64,000 bases of DNA from Rikenella microfusus DSM 15922 (GCF_000427365.1 NZ_KE386488.1:310001-374000), one strand, 5' to 3'. Counted from the stretch's first letter, positions 1-10,076 are shown. Translations and numbers: made by a program. The notes: generated from the letters alone by a model not told the origin.

Positions 1-523
1 CGGTCCGTTTGCTGTTCGGCAACGGGTTTCATGCGGACGGCGGTCTCCCGGGCGCCTGCCCGCGATGAATAAAATCGTACTTTTAATTTGCTGATTCAAA
101 GCCCGGAGCCAGCGAGGGCTAAACGAGCTGTGCGAGTTGCAGCCGTTAACTTCGCTTCGCTCGTTTTCCTCCTTGTGCCTCGGCCGTTCGTGCGAGCCCG
201 ATGGCTCTCGGCTACTGCATCGGTTCGCCGGGGGTGGCTCCGGGCTGACCGCTACGCGGACAATTAACCGTACGATTATTTTTCATTCGGGTCGGACGTC
301 CGGGAGACCGCGGTAGTTACAGCCCGGCCCCCTGTACCGCTCGGCACAGGGTCGCAGCTTCACCTCGCGAAGACCGATGCTGCCCGGTATTTCAACCGGG
401 GCGGCAACTGTTCCGGATGCCGGATGGTATGACCGGAAACCATACGGTTTGCCGGTAACCGCCCCGGTCGTGCCGAGTCCGCAGGCCGCATCTCGTCGGG
501 AATCGACGACGGTGCAAAAATAC
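1..523. repeat. Repeat mosaic downstream of batB (modules A and B)
   Basis: No gene is supported. An expanded module A runs from about 101 to 260 (GCCCGGAGCC at 101, GGTGGCTCCGGGC near 233), followed by the linker AACCGTACGATT at 266-277 and a module B from about 288 (GGTCGGACGTCCGGGAG). Positions 360-523 hold no recognisable module. Short open frames here are composed of repeat sequence. Confidence 0.7.
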
Positions 524-1540
524 CTAAGATTTGAACACCGATATGCGGGCCAGCCATCTGTTTTTACGGTCGAGCATCAAAAATTCGGCCAACAGCAGCA
601 CCAACGCGGCGGCCAACAGATAGTGGAACTGGTCGTTGTACTCCGCAAAAGCCATCGAAGAAAACTCTTTCTTCTCCATTTGGCCGATCTGTTTCAGTAT
701 CTGGTCGAGGCCGATGCTGCGGTCGGTGGCCCGCACATAGCTTCCGCCGGTCAGCACGGCGATCTGCTGAAGAGTCTGTTCGTCGAGTTTGGAAACGACC
801 ATTTGGCCGTTTTCGTCTTTCATTGTTTCGCCGTCGATGGTGATGGGGGCGCCCTGGGGAGTGCCGATCCCCACGGTATAGATCACCACTCCGGCGTCTT
901 TGGCCAGCTGGGCGGCAGCGATGGGGTCGTCGTCATGGCTCTCGCCGTCGGTGACGAGGATGATGGCGCGGCTTTGGTGGCTCTGATCGGAAAACGAACG
1001 GGTGGCGGTCTCGATGGCGCGGGCGACAGAGGTACCCTGCACGGGCACCATATTGGGATTCAGCCCGGAGACGAAACTCTTGGCGGATATGTAATCGGAG
1101 GTGATGGGCAGCTGGATATAGGCGTCGCCGGCGAAAACGACCATCCCGACGCGGTCTTTATCGAGCTGTTCGATCAGCCGGTTCACGGCGTTTTTGGTCC
1201 GTTCGAGCCGGTTGGGGGCGAAATCTTCGGCGAGCATGCTGTTGGATACGTCCACGGCGAGCATGATTTCGACGCCTTTGCGGGTCACTTCGCGGAGTTT
1301 GGCGCCGAACTGGGGCTGGCCCAGAGCGAGTATCATCAGGCTCAGGGCGAGCAGGGTCAGCACGAATTTATTCCTCACGCGTCGGGGCGAGGCTTCGGGC
1401 ATCAGCTCGCGGATCACGTCGGGATCGCCGAAACGGGCCAGACGACGTTTCTGGGCGCGGCGGTAGAGGACATACACGACAATGGCGAACGGTACCGATA
1501 GGAGCAGCCATAGATAATCGGGTTGTGCGAATCTGAACAT
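524..1540 (-). CDS. batB: BatB-like von Willebrand factor A membrane protein
   Basis: 338 residues. Membrane segments near residues 9-26, 58-74 and the C-terminal 310-325 frame a VWA domain facing the periplasm. The MIDAS metal site appears as DVSNS (residues 97-101), with later T and D ligands (ILVTDGESHDDD). BatA/BatB proteins of the Bacteroides aerotolerance cluster carry this architecture; their biochemical role is poorly defined and is linked to stress and MoxR chaperone action. It is the last gene of the cluster in view. It is separated from batA by 825 bp of repeats, which is unusual because these genes normally abut. ATG start at 1540 leads straight into the first membrane segment. 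Confidence 0.9.
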   Translation of the reverse strand: MFRFAQPDYLWLLLSVPFAIVVYVLYRRAQKRRLARFGDPDVIRELMPEASPRRVRNKFVLTLLALSLMILALGQPQFGAKLREVTRKGVEIMLAVDVSNSMLAEDFAPNRLERTKNAVNRLIEQLDKDRVGMVVFAGDAYIQLPITSDYISAKSFVSGLNPNMVPVQGTSVARAIETATRSFSDQSHQSRAIILVTDGESHDDDPIAAAQLAKDAGVVIYTVGIGTPQGAPITIDGETMKDENGQMVVSKLDEQTLQQIAVLTGGSYVRATDRSIGLDQILKQIGQMEKKEFSSMAFAEYNDQFHYLLAAALVLLLAEFLMLDRKNRWLARISVFKS

Positions 1541-2365
1541 ATCGTACTATTTTTCTTCGACCGTATTTTGAATCTCCCTCTTCTATTATTCGGCTTCGGG
1601 GGAGCGCACGAAGCCGGATGGGTAAATTTTAACCATACGATTTTTGTTGATGCGATTCTTCAGAATCGCCGGCTTTCGCGCCCAAGCCGCTTTTGCGGCT
1701 TCGGGGGGTGGGCGCAAAGCCGATATTATGGTATTAAACCTACGGTTAAGACTAAATTTCCGCGTCAGCGGGCGGGTCGGACGCCTTATGCGGGCAGGGC
1801 ACTTACTTTTTTGCGCGACCAAAAAAGTAAGCAAAAAAGTCGCCGGGAATGCGATTCCCCGCTCCCGACTCCCGTCGGAACGGAAAATCGCACATTCCCG
1901 GGTCAGCAGTCTCTACCCGTACTTCGATACCAATGTAAGAAGCCGGGAGTACTTTTTAATCGTATGGTTTATTTCAATGTTCTTCCTTTGTCAGGCCGGA
2001 GCCACCCCGGGCGGCAGCCTGCAACGGCGCGGTGCTTGTTTCGGCTCCGCTGGTTCCGGTCGTCGATTGTTCGCGACGACCGTGAAACAGAGTTTGGGCA
2101 ATCGCAGGCAGGCGTTTCGTATCCCTGCGGCCTGAACAGGCGAACGGGCGGAACTACCGGGCCGGCCCGGGCAAAAGCGTCGGCGCCTTTCTTTTTCGGA
2201 AATACCCCCCCTTCAGGCTTGTACTTGACAGAGTTCCCGGCCTTCGATATCTCGGTGCGCGTCCCCCTGCCGCCTTACGGGCTTGCCCGCAACCGAGACA
2301 ACCGTCCGGAAACCGGAACAAGTCGAATGGGGATACTTCCGTTCTTTTTTAATGAACGGTTACCG
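1541..2365. repeat. Repeat mosaic between batA and batB (D-E-A)
   Basis: Module D at about 1652-1730 (GATTC-TTCA-GAATC then GCGCAAAGCC). Module E at about 1775-1960 with a perfect 12-bp hairpin: arms CTTACTTTTTTG (1802-1813) and CAAAAAAGTAAG (1820-1831). Module A starts near 1977 and is eroded at its right side (GCTGGTTCCGG). From about 2060 to 2365 I see no module and no gene. Linker variants (AACCATACGATT, AACCTACGGTT) sit between modules. Confidence 0.75.
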
Positions 2366-3364
2366 TTACGGTATCTGCCGTAGGAACAGGTACCGGCACA
2401 GAATCTCGACCAAAAGCAACCCTACGGCCAGCAGCAACCACAGGTGGTACACTTCCGAATATTTCACGAAATTCTCGACCTCGACCTTGGCCTTTTCCAA
2501 TTGGTTGATTTCAGCGTATATCTCTGCCAGTTTCGTATTGTCCGTGGCCCGGAAATAGCGACCGCCGGTCTTGTCCGCGATCTCGCGCAGCATTTTCTCG
2601 TCGATCTCTACCTTGGACTGCACGAACGACACGCCGCCCCAGGCGTTCAGGGCCGGCATCGGGGCGACTCCCTCGGTACCCACGCCGATGGTATAGACCC
2701 GTATGCCGTAATCGGCAGCTATGTCGGCGGCCGTCAGGGGGTCGATCTGTCCGCTGTTGTTCACCCCGTCGGTCAGCAGGATGACGACTTTGCTGGGCGA
2801 GTCGCTCTCTTTCAGTCGGTTTACGGCGGTGGCCAACCCGTTGCCGATGGCCGTGCCGTCGTCGATCATGCCGCTCTCGATTTGGTTCATCAGGTTCACC
2901 AGCGATACGTGGTCGGTGGTGATGGGCGATTGGGTGAAGGCTTCGCCGGCGAAAACGACCAGGCCGATCCGGTCGGTGGGACGCCCGATGATGAACTTCG
3001 ACCCGATATCTTTGGCGGCGGTGAGCCGGTCGGGGGTGAAATCGCGGGCGAGCATCGACCCGGAAATGTCCAATGCCATCACGATGTCGATCCCTTCGGC
3101 ATTGACGTTTTGCCGGTCTTCGGAAGACTGGGGCCGCGCCATGGCGAAAATCACCAGAGCCACGACCAGGCTTCGGAGCACGAAGGGAGCATGCCTCAGC
3201 CAGTAGCGGTAGGTGCGGCGCAGGCGCTGCACGCCGCCGACGGTGGAAACCCGGATGGCTGCCCGTCCCTGTACGGTGCGGTAAACGTAATACGCGACCA
3301 TCGGCGCCAGTACGACCAGCAGCCACAATACGCGGGGATTCTCGAATCTTACTATATCGAACAT
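2366..3364 (-). CDS. batA: BatA-like von Willebrand factor A membrane protein
   Basis: 332 residues. Membrane segments about 12-30 and 60-76, a VWA domain, and a C-terminal segment about 308-326. The MIDAS motif is DISGS at 99-103, with LLTDGVNNSG later in the domain. It is paralogous to the neighbouring BatB (same order of elements and similar spacing). Family knowledge: Bat proteins are encoded with MoxR AAA+ ATPases and DUF58 proteins, and are thought to form an inner-membrane complex. The ATG at 3364 is followed at once by the FDIVRFENP lead that resembles BatB's own N-terminus, which supports this start. Confidence 0.9.
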   Translation of the reverse strand: MFDIVRFENPRVLWLLVVLAPMVAYYVYRTVQGRAAIRVSTVGGVQRLRRTYRYWLRHAPFVLRSLVVALVIFAMARPQSSEDRQNVNAEGIDIVMALDISGSMLARDFTPDRLTAAKDIGSKFIIGRPTDRIGLVVFAGEAFTQSPITTDHVSLVNLMNQIESGMIDDGTAIGNGLATAVNRLKESDSPSKVVILLTDGVNNSGQIDPLTAADIAADYGIRVYTIGVGTEGVAPMPALNAWGGVSFVQSKVEIDEKMLREIADKTGGRYFRATDNTKLAEIYAEINQLEKAKVEVENFVKYSEVYHLWLLLAVGLLLVEILCRYLFLRQIP

Positions 3365-4411
3365 CTAAGCTCTGTTAGGTAATTCATCTTTTTTCCGGCG
3401 GTTTTGCACCGGACATGCGGGGCAGCGGGGGCGCGAGGGCTTGCTCCGCATCCGCCGAGTCGCCCGGCGGTATGTTTTCGGAGCGGTTCCGTTCCACGGA
3501 GCGTTATATTTCCGAGCGTATACCGCCGGCTCGGGCCTGCACGACGAATCTTTCTATCGACTTACAGTCCGTTGTCTGTCGGCCTTTGGCAAGGCGGGCT
3601 GTAGTCCGGAAATGAGTCGCAGGATCAAATGTACTGTTTTTCGCCGACGGGCATTTATTTTTCTTGGCCCGTTCGTGTCGCGGGACACTTGCTTTGCTAT
3701 ACGCCTCATGCCGCGGGGCACCTTCTTTTTTGGGCGAGCAAAAAAGAAGGCAAAAAACTCGCCGGGAATGCGATTCCCCGTTCCCGACTCCCGTCGGAAC
3801 GGAAAATCGCACATTCCCGGGTTTGCAGCCTCTATCCGTACTTCGGTATAAAGTAAAACGTCGGAAGTGCTTTTTAATCCTACGATCAAATATTCTGTGT
3901 GCCAAGGGCCGCAGCCTGCGGGGCACGCAACGATCGCGTGAGCGATTGGTTTTGCGGGCCTCCGCTGCGGGAGGCTGCGGCCCGCGCGACCTAAAGGTCG
4001 CAACTGTCCCGGCCATGTAACCGTACGATTTTAGGTAAGGTTCTCCCTTAGTCAGGCCGGAGCCACCCCGGGCGGCGGCCTGCAACTGCGCTGCGCTTGT
4101 TTCGGCTCCGCTGGCTCCGGCCATAAAATTTAACCGTACGATTTTTATTGATGTGATTCTTTCGAATCGCCGGCTTTCGCGGTGTCTCCGGGCGCTCCGA
4201 CCAGGAGCTTGCTCCGATGGGGTGGGCGCAAAGCCGATACTACGGTATTAAACCGTAGAGATAAAACAAGTTTCCGCGTTAGCGGGCGGGCCGGACGCCT
4301 CTCCCTCGGGAGGCCCGGTGCTGCTCGGCACAGGGGGCCGGGCTGTAATTACCCGAGACCTCCCGGGCGTCCGACCCGAATGAAAAATAATCGTACGTTA
4401 GTCGTCCGCCG
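3365..4411. repeat. Repeat mosaic between the TPR gene and batA (E-C-A-D-B)
   Basis: About 1 kb with no gene. In + order: module E about 3625-3880 (hairpin arms CCTTCTTTTTTG 3721-3732 and CAAAAAAGAAGG 3739-3750), module C about 3892-4015, linker AACCGTACGATT 4019-4030, module A about 4036-4128 (perfect ends GGCCGGAGCCA 4055-4065 and TGGCTCCGGCC 4112-4122), linker 4132-4143, module D about 4150-4240, module B about 4265-4385. All five linker-joined module types are side by side here, so it is the best place to read their boundaries. Confidence 0.8.
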
Positions 4412-5203
4412 CTACCACTGTTTTCCTCCGCGGGCGCCCACCGCCTGGGCCTTCTCGGCATCGACCTTTTTCTTGGTCTTGTCCTCGCTGGCCTGGATCG
4501 CACGCAACAACCGCTCGGATTCGTCGCGCGAAGCTGACGGCTGTTGCTGCGGAGACTGTCCGCCGTCCGGTTTGTCCTCGTTCCGGTCGCCGTTCCTGTC
4601 ATTATTCTTGTCGTTATTCTTGTCCGGATCGTTGTTGTTCCGGTTCTTGTCGTTATTCTTGTTCCGATCCTGATTCTTGTCCCGGTTCCGGTCGTCGTTC
4701 CCGCCGCCACCGCCGTTCTGATTCCGATCCTGATTTTGGTCCTGATTCTGATTCTGGTCGTTCTTCTTGTCCTCGTCCTGTTTCAGCTTCTTGGCATAGG
4801 CGAGGTTGAACTTGGCCTCCTTATCGTCAGGAGTCAGCCTCAGGGCGTTCTTGTAAGCCTCGATCGCTTCGTCCAGTTTCCACTGTTTGACATACGTGTT
4901 CCCCATATTGTAATAGGTCGATGCCTGGCGTTCCGTATCGGTGCCGTCCTGGGCCAGCTTCTGGTATGTGGCGGCAGCATCGTCGTACCGCCCCTGTTTG
5001 TACAGGGCGCCGGCCAGGTTGAAATTGGCTTCGTAAGAGCTGATGTTCTTCTCGATAGCCCGTTTGTAACCTACTTCGGCCTCCGGGTATTTACCTTCGT
5101 AATAGGCGCGGTTGCCCGCCCGGATGTCGGCCCGCTCTTTCTGCGCCCACAGCGCGGCAGGCGCGAATATCAGGACGCCTGCGATCCATAGTCTTCTGGT
5201 CAT
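4412..5203 (-). CDS. batC: BatC-like tetratricopeptide-repeat protein with Asn/Asp/Gln-rich tail
   Basis: 263 residues. A signal peptide (about 1-20, ending near WAQ) is followed by three to four TPR-like helices pairs (about 24-135; e.g. YNMGNTYVKQWKLDEAIEAYKNAL), then a low-complexity tail (about 137-215) made of NQDQNQ, DRNQN, NNDKN units, and a short C-terminal helix. TPR proteins of Bat clusters are exported scaffolds that may bind BatA/BatB. Its ATG overlaps the stop of the upstream BatD-like gene by four bases (ATGA), so the two are translationally coupled. The tail is encoded by an imperfect tandem repeat and is probably variable between strains. Confidence 0.8.
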   Translation of the reverse strand: MTRRLWIAGVLIFAPAALWAQKERADIRAGNRAYYEGKYPEAEVGYKRAIEKNISSYEANFNLAGALYKQGRYDDAAATYQKLAQDGTDTERQASTYYNMGNTYVKQWKLDEAIEAYKNALRLTPDDKEAKFNLAYAKKLKQDEDKKNDQNQNQDQNQDRNQNGGGGGNDDRNRDKNQDRNKNNDKNRNNNDPDKNNDKNNDRNGDRNEDKPDGGQSPQQQPSASRDESERLLRAIQASEDKTKKKVDAEKAQAVGARGGKQW

Positions 5204-6285
5204 CGTTTGCCCTCCTCTTCTGGTTCGCTTCCGGAGACGGGTTCCGGGTCGTCGCCGGGTATTTCGGTGGCCTCGGTCGCCGTCGCGCCGGGAGCGGCGG
5301 ACGCCTGCCCCGGTTCGGGCAGTTCTTTGGTCTCCTCGACGTAGAAATAGGCGTCGAAATAGGCCTGTTCGTTATCTTCGGGCGCGGGCGCCATCTTCGC
5401 GAATTTCACTAAGTCGGCCAACGAGAACAGTTCGCGCAGCTTTTCGCGCAGCCGCTCGTCGTTCACTTCGCGGACCGCCTCCAGAATCTGGTCGGAGGTC
5501 ATCTCCATGGCTCCGATGCCGTAACGCCGTTCGATATAGATACGCACGATGTCGGCCAGCTGCGAGTAGTATTCTTTATGTTTGCCGTTCTGCCACAGTT
5601 TGCGGCTGTGGAGTTTCTCCAGAGCGCGGATGGCCGCTACGTGGGGCGGCACGACCCGTTTGGGACCGGTACGGCCTTTCCTGCGGCGGACATACTTAAT
5701 CACCAGATAGATAATCACGGCCAGCAGGACGGCAGCGGCCGCGCCCCAATAGACGTACTCTTTGATTTCGTCGAAAATAAGGGGGGTATTCAGGGGCCGT
5801 TTGATGTCGAATATCTGTTGTTTGGCGGTGTCGATCTCGAAGGTGCCGACGGTCAGGCGCATGGTTTCGGGGGCGAATACGGTATCTCCTTCCCCGGCTT
5901 TGGCGTCGCTGAGGGAGGGGGACCACACGACGGGAAATCCGCCCAGGGTATGGGTGCCTTCATCGAAAGAGGTGAGACGGTAGGTTACGCGTATCCGGAG
6001 CCGCCGTCCGTCCTGCCGGAGGGTGTCGATGCGGTCGATGCCGAGCATCTCGATCTGGGGGGTGATCCGGTTTTTCTCGAACTGGGGCAGCTGGATTTCC
6101 TGGGCGACGTCTTTGTCGATGTCGAGGTACAGGCTGAACTGATCGCCGATCATGACGGTGTCGGGCGTGAAACGGGTGTGTACTTCCGGTGCCCGGCCCT
6201 GACCGAGGGCGGCCTGGCTCAGCGAAAGGCCGAAGCTGACCATGCCGGCCAGCATCAAAAGGTAGAATATCTTGTATCGTTTCAT
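5200..6285 (-). CDS. BatD-like membrane protein of the Bat cluster
   Basis: 361 residues. N-terminal signal segment (about 8-29), a periplasmic beta-rich part with wording such as TRFTPDTVMIGDQFSLYLDIDKD, one membrane helix at about 182-200, and a charged cytoplasmic C-terminal part (RKGRTGPKR onward) ending in a Pro/Glu-rich tail. The exported region resembles the immunoglobulin-like parts of BatD (oxygen-tolerance) proteins, and the membrane-plus-tail half resembles small DUF4381-type proteins found between DUF58 and BatA in Bacteroidetes. I assign it by context and architecture, not by a decisive motif. It overlaps the next gene by four bases. Confidence 0.65.
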   Translation of the reverse strand: MKRYKIFYLLMLAGMVSFGLSLSQAALGQGRAPEVHTRFTPDTVMIGDQFSLYLDIDKDVAQEIQLPQFEKNRITPQIEMLGIDRIDTLRQDGRRLRIRVTYRLTSFDEGTHTLGGFPVVWSPSLSDAKAGEGDTVFAPETMRLTVGTFEIDTAKQQIFDIKRPLNTPLIFDEIKEYVYWGAAAAVLLAVIIYLVIKYVRRRKGRTGPKRVVPPHVAAIRALEKLHSRKLWQNGKHKEYYSQLADIVRIYIERRYGIGAMEMTSDQILEAVREVNDERLREKLRELFSLADLVKFAKMAPAPEDNEQAYFDAYFYVEETKELPEPGQASAAPGATATEATEIPGDDPEPVSGSEPEEEGKR

Positions 6286-7197
6286 TCGTTCGCTGAGATG
6301 CTTGAATGTGTGGTCATTATGTCCTTATTACAGTATTCGTTTTGCCGGCCCGCGTGGTTCCCGGCGGCTGGAAGCCGTCCGGCGTCGAGCCGAAACGGGG
6401 TTTGTGTAAAGTCATATATAGTCGCCTTACTACTTTTTATCCATTTACAACCCCGCGGCAGGCGTAGCCCGATGCAGGAAATCCTGCGGTTTATTTCAAT
6501 GTTCTCCCTTTGTCAGGCCGGAGCCACCCCGGGCGGCCTGCAACTACGCGGTGCTTGTTTCGGCCCCGCTGGCTCCGGCCATAAAATTAACCGTACAGTT
6601 AAAGTATAAGTTTCCGCGTTAGCGGGCGGGCCGGACGCCTCCCCCTCGGGAGGCTCGGTGCCTCTGGGCACTCCAACCGGGCTGTAATTACCCGAAACCT
6701 CCCGGGCGTCCGACCGTAGAAATAATCGTACAGTTATTTATCCGCGTAGCGGGCAGCCCGGAGCCACCCCCGGCGCAGGGCTGCAACACTCGCGAAGCTC
6801 GGTCTTGCCCTCGCTGGCTCCGGGCTTTAACCTGCAAATTAAAAGTACGGTTAAATGGCAGGGACATTCTTTGCGACCTTTAGGTCGCGCGGGCCGCAGC
6901 CTCACCCCGCGGAGGCCCGCAAAATCAATCGCTCGCGCGATTGTTGCGTTCCCCGCAGGCTGCGGACCCATTACAAAGAAACGTACGGTTTAAATACTTT
7001 ACTCACTCGGCTTTACGCCCGCCCCATCGGAGCAAACTCCCGGTCGGAGTGCCCGGAGGCACCGCGAAAGCCGGCGATTCTTTCGAATCGCATAACCTAA
7101 AAATCGTATCGACCGCCCCGGCCCGGCTCCGGCCTGCCTTTCGGGATATCCGGCATCGCGGAAATTCCGGGCGGTCGCTGCTCCGACCACCGCCGTA
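6286..7197. repeat. Repeat mosaic between DUF58 and BatD-like genes (G-A-B-A-C-D)
   Basis: No gene. In + order: G-type end around 6391-6427 (GTGTAAAGTCATATATAG), module A about 6500-6583, linker AACCGTACAGTT about 6590-6601, module B about 6608-6720, second module A about 6738-6832, module C about 6855-6985, module D about 7000-7095. The remaining 100 bp before the DUF58 stop codon hold nothing I recognise. Confidence 0.75.
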
Positions 7198-8088
7198 TCA
7201 TCGCATCTTGAAAAGCCGCAGCAGGGCGGCCACATAGTCTTCGCCGGTAGCCACGGATACGGTGTCCACGCGGCATTTGGTCAGGGTACGGGCGATGGCG
7301 GCGGAGGCGAGTTCCCAGTAGGCGGCATAGCTGTCGCGGGTCCTGCGCGAGGCGGTATCGACCCACACTTTCCGGCCGGTTTCGGCGTCCTGCATCTCGA
7401 CGATGCCGACGTCGGGGAGGGCGGTTTCGCGCACGTCGTAGATGCGCAGTCCCACTAAGTCGTGGCGCGAGGAGGCGATCTTCAGCCCCTCTTCGAAGCG
7501 GGTGCCGTCGGCGCCGGGGACGAGGTCCATGAAGTCGGTGAGCAGAAATGCGGTGCAGCGTTTCTTCATCACGTTGGTAAAAAAACGCAGGGCGCCGTTC
7601 AGGTCGGTGCCGCGGCCTTCAGGCTGGAAATCGACCAGATCGCTGATAATGCGCAGGACGTGCTGCCGCCCTTTCTTGGGAGGAATGTATTTCTCGATGC
7701 GGTCGGAAAAGAAAATACATCCGATCTTGTCGTTGTTCTGGGCGGCGGAAAAGGCGAGCACGGCGGCGATCTCGGTGATGAGGTTCTTCTTGAGCTGGCC
7801 CTGCGTCCCGAACATGCGGGAGGCGCTGACGTCCACCAGGAGCATCATGGTCAGTTCGCGCTCTTCTTCGTAAACTTTGATATAGGGTTTGCGGTTGCGG
7901 GCGGTGACGTTCCAGTCGATGTCGCGGATGTCGTCGCCGATGCGGTAGTCGCGCACTTCGCTGAAGGCCATGCCGCGCCCTTTGAAGGCCGAATGGTATT
8001 TACCGGCGAAGATGTCGTTCGAAAGACCGCGGGTCTTGATCTCGATCTTGCGGACTTTCCGGAGTATGTCTTCTTCGTTCTCTTTCAT
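7198..8088 (-). CDS. DUF58 domain protein of the MoxR/Bat cluster
   Basis: 296 residues, cytoplasmic, no membrane segment. It carries the DUF58 signature about residues 42-66 (FSEVRDYRIGDDIRDIDWN) followed by a VWA-like fold with a MIDAS-type DVSAS. DUF58 proteins are nearly always encoded next to a MoxR ATPase and are considered its adaptor or client. The gene lies between moxR (466 bp upstream) and the BatD-like gene (912 bp downstream). Both gaps are repeat-filled. Confidence 0.9.
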   Translation of the reverse strand: MKENEEDILRKVRKIEIKTRGLSNDIFAGKYHSAFKGRGMAFSEVRDYRIGDDIRDIDWNVTARNRKPYIKVYEEERELTMMLLVDVSASRMFGTQGQLKKNLITEIAAVLAFSAAQNNDKIGCIFFSDRIEKYIPPKKGRQHVLRIISDLVDFQPEGRGTDLNGALRFFTNVMKKRCTAFLLTDFMDLVPGADGTRFEEGLKIASSRHDLVGLRIYDVRETALPDVGIVEMQDAETGRKVWVDTASRRTRDSYAAYWELASAAIARTLTKCRVDTVSVATGEDYVAALLRLFKMR

Positions 8089-8554
8089 GGGCTTTGCCTG
8101 GTTCGCATCAGGGACCGGGGTTCATCTCCCCCGGGGATTTTTTGCCGAAGCGTCGGCTTTTGGGGTCATGCGATTCTTATGAATCGCAATGTTAAAATGT
8201 ATGGTTAAATGGCCGGGACAAGCTTTGCGACCTTCGGGTCGCACGGGCCGCAGCCTCCCGCCGCGGAGGCCCGCAAAATCAATCGCTCACGCGTTTGTTG
8301 CGTGCCCCGCAGGCTGCGACCCTGTGCAAAGAAACGTACGGTTAATTTTATGGCCGGAGCCAGCGGAGCCGAAACCAGCGTAGCGCAGTTGCAGGCCTAC
8401 GCCCGGGGTGGCTCCGGCCTGTCCGCTAACGCGGAAATTTAGTCTTAACCGTACGCTTTTTGCGGCACCCTTTCGTCATGCCCGGCCGCTCGCGGCGGAA
8501 GCCGGCCGCGCCCGTCCCGGATTTCTCCCGATACGGCTTCGGCCGGTAGTATTC
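8089..8554. repeat. Repeat mosaic between moxR and DUF58 (D fragment-C-A)
   Basis: D-like remnant around 8148-8190 (GCGATTC-TTAT-GAATCGC), module C about 8208-8330 and module A about 8349-8440, followed by AACCGTACGCTT. No gene seen. Confidence 0.7.
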
Positions 8555-9553
8555 CTACGGCACCTCAACGGTATTCAGTATCTCGGTGATAATGTCCTCG
8601 GAGGTAATGTTCTCGGCTTCGGCTTCGTAAGTCAGTCCGATGCGGTGGCGCATCACATCGGGACATACGGCCCGGACGTCTTCCGGGATCACGTATCCGC
8701 GGCGTTTGATGAAAGCGTAGGCTTTGGCGGCTTTGGCCAGCGCGATCGACGCGCGGGGCGAACAGCCGTAGCCGATCATCGTCGCCAGGCGGTCGAGGCC
8801 GTAGGAGGCCGGTTCGCGGGTGGCGAAAATGATATCGACGATGTAGCGTTCGATCTTTTCGTCCATATACACCTCGCCGACCACCTCCCGCGCCCGGAGA
8901 ATGGCTTCGGGCGTCACCACTTTCGAGGCTTTGGGGAACTTGGCGCCGAGCATGTTCTGACGGATAATCTGCCGTTCTTCGTCTTTTTTGGGGTAGCCGA
9001 TCCTGACTTTAAGCATGAAACGGTCCACCTGCGCTTCGGGCAGGGGATAGGTACCTTCCTGCTCCAGGGGGTTCTGGGTCGCCATCACGAGGAAAGGACG
9101 CGGCAGGGGGTAAGTGGTTTCGCCGATAGTCACCTGATGCTCCTGCATGGCTTCGAGCAGGGCGGACTGTACTTTGGCGGGCGAACGGTTGATTTCGTCG
9201 GCGAGGACGAAGTTGGCGAAGACCGGCCCCAGTTTGACGGTGAACTCTTCGTTCTTCTGGCTGTAAATCAGCGTGCCGGTCAGGTCGGCGGGCAGCAGGT
9301 CGGGGGTGAACTGGATCCGGCTGAACTTGGCGTCCACGGCATCGGCCAGCGTATTGATGGCGAGGGTCTTGGCCAGCCCCGGCACGCCTTCGAGCAGGAT
9401 ATGACCGTCGCTCAGCAATCCGATCAGCAGACTTTCGACAAGGTGTTTCTGACCGACGATGACTTTTCCCATTTCGAGGGTCAGCAGATCGACGAAAGCG
9501 CTCTGCTGTTCGATCCGTGCATTGAGCTCCTGGATGTTTACGACTTCGCTCAT
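8555..9553 (-). CDS. moxR: MoxR-family AAA+ ATPase
   Basis: 332 residues. Walker A is GVPGLAKT (about 56-63) and Walker B lies in NFVLADEINR (about 114-123). Sensor and arginine-finger regions follow, including the MoxR hallmark MATQNPLEQEGTYPLPEAQ and DRF. MoxR ATPases act as chaperones that load or mature partner complexes, here presumably the VWA/DUF58 proteins encoded downstream. It is the first gene of the cluster. A perfect 11-bp inverted repeat lies 53 bp upstream of the ATG and is a candidate control site. Confidence 0.93.
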   Translation of the reverse strand: MSEVVNIQELNARIEQQSAFVDLLTLEMGKVIVGQKHLVESLLIGLLSDGHILLEGVPGLAKTLAINTLADAVDAKFSRIQFTPDLLPADLTGTLIYSQKNEEFTVKLGPVFANFVLADEINRSPAKVQSALLEAMQEHQVTIGETTYPLPRPFLVMATQNPLEQEGTYPLPEAQVDRFMLKVRIGYPKKDEERQIIRQNMLGAKFPKASKVVTPEAILRAREVVGEVYMDEKIERYIVDIIFATREPASYGLDRLATMIGYGCSPRASIALAKAAKAYAFIKRRGYVIPEDVRAVCPDVMRHRIGLTYEAEAENITSEDIITEILNTVEVP

Positions 9554-10076
9554 ATTTCTCTCTGGTTGTTGGTTGCCTGGTTGTTTTTCCTGTCCTGTTC
9601 GACGTGTTTAAAGTAGCCCCGACTACTTTAAACGACCGGCGGGGGAATTTATTTTGCGGTTATGTACGATTTACCCGAAAAGTCGGGCGGTCGTTCCTCT
9701 TTTCGCCCGACCGTCTCTGTCGCAGGCGGCGGTTTCCGGGGAGAGGCGCAGGCCGGAATCCGTCGGGATCGGATATCGGTTCATGCGGGTGCGAGCGTAT
9801 ATATTGGATGCCTTTTACGCTGGCATCGCTAAACAAAGTTAGCGGATTTTTCGAATCGGCGCGGGATTTTTTGCATCGGAAACGAGCCGTCCGCAAAAAA
9901 ACGTGCGGGAACGGACGGCCTCCGAGCAAGCATGGGGTGGGATCGTGCGCGTTCGCCGGGGTTTTCGATACGCGGGCAGGGGGGGCCGTCCGGGCGGCGG
10001 CGCAGGGCCGTTCGGGGAGATCATTACCCGACTTTGGGTAAAATCGCATATATTTACCGAACAGGATATATAATCT
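9554..10076. other. Divergent intergenic region between moxR and the TonB receptor
   Basis: No gene. Modules A-E are absent. Positions about 10005-10066 match the inner half and one end of module F (GGGTAAAATCGCATATA), so an F-derived end forms the immediate leader of the receptor gene. The rest (9634-10004) shows nothing I can assign. Confidence 0.5.
9606..9633. promoter_or_regulatory. Perfect inverted repeat upstream of moxR
   Basis: GTTTAAAGTAG and CTACTTTAAAC form a perfect 11-bp inverted repeat around a 6-base CCCCGA loop. It sits 53 bp before the moxR start and is unlike any of the dispersed modules. It could be an operator for the Bat cluster or an RNA hairpin in its leader. No T-run follows on the minus strand, so a terminator is less likely. 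Confidence 0.5.
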
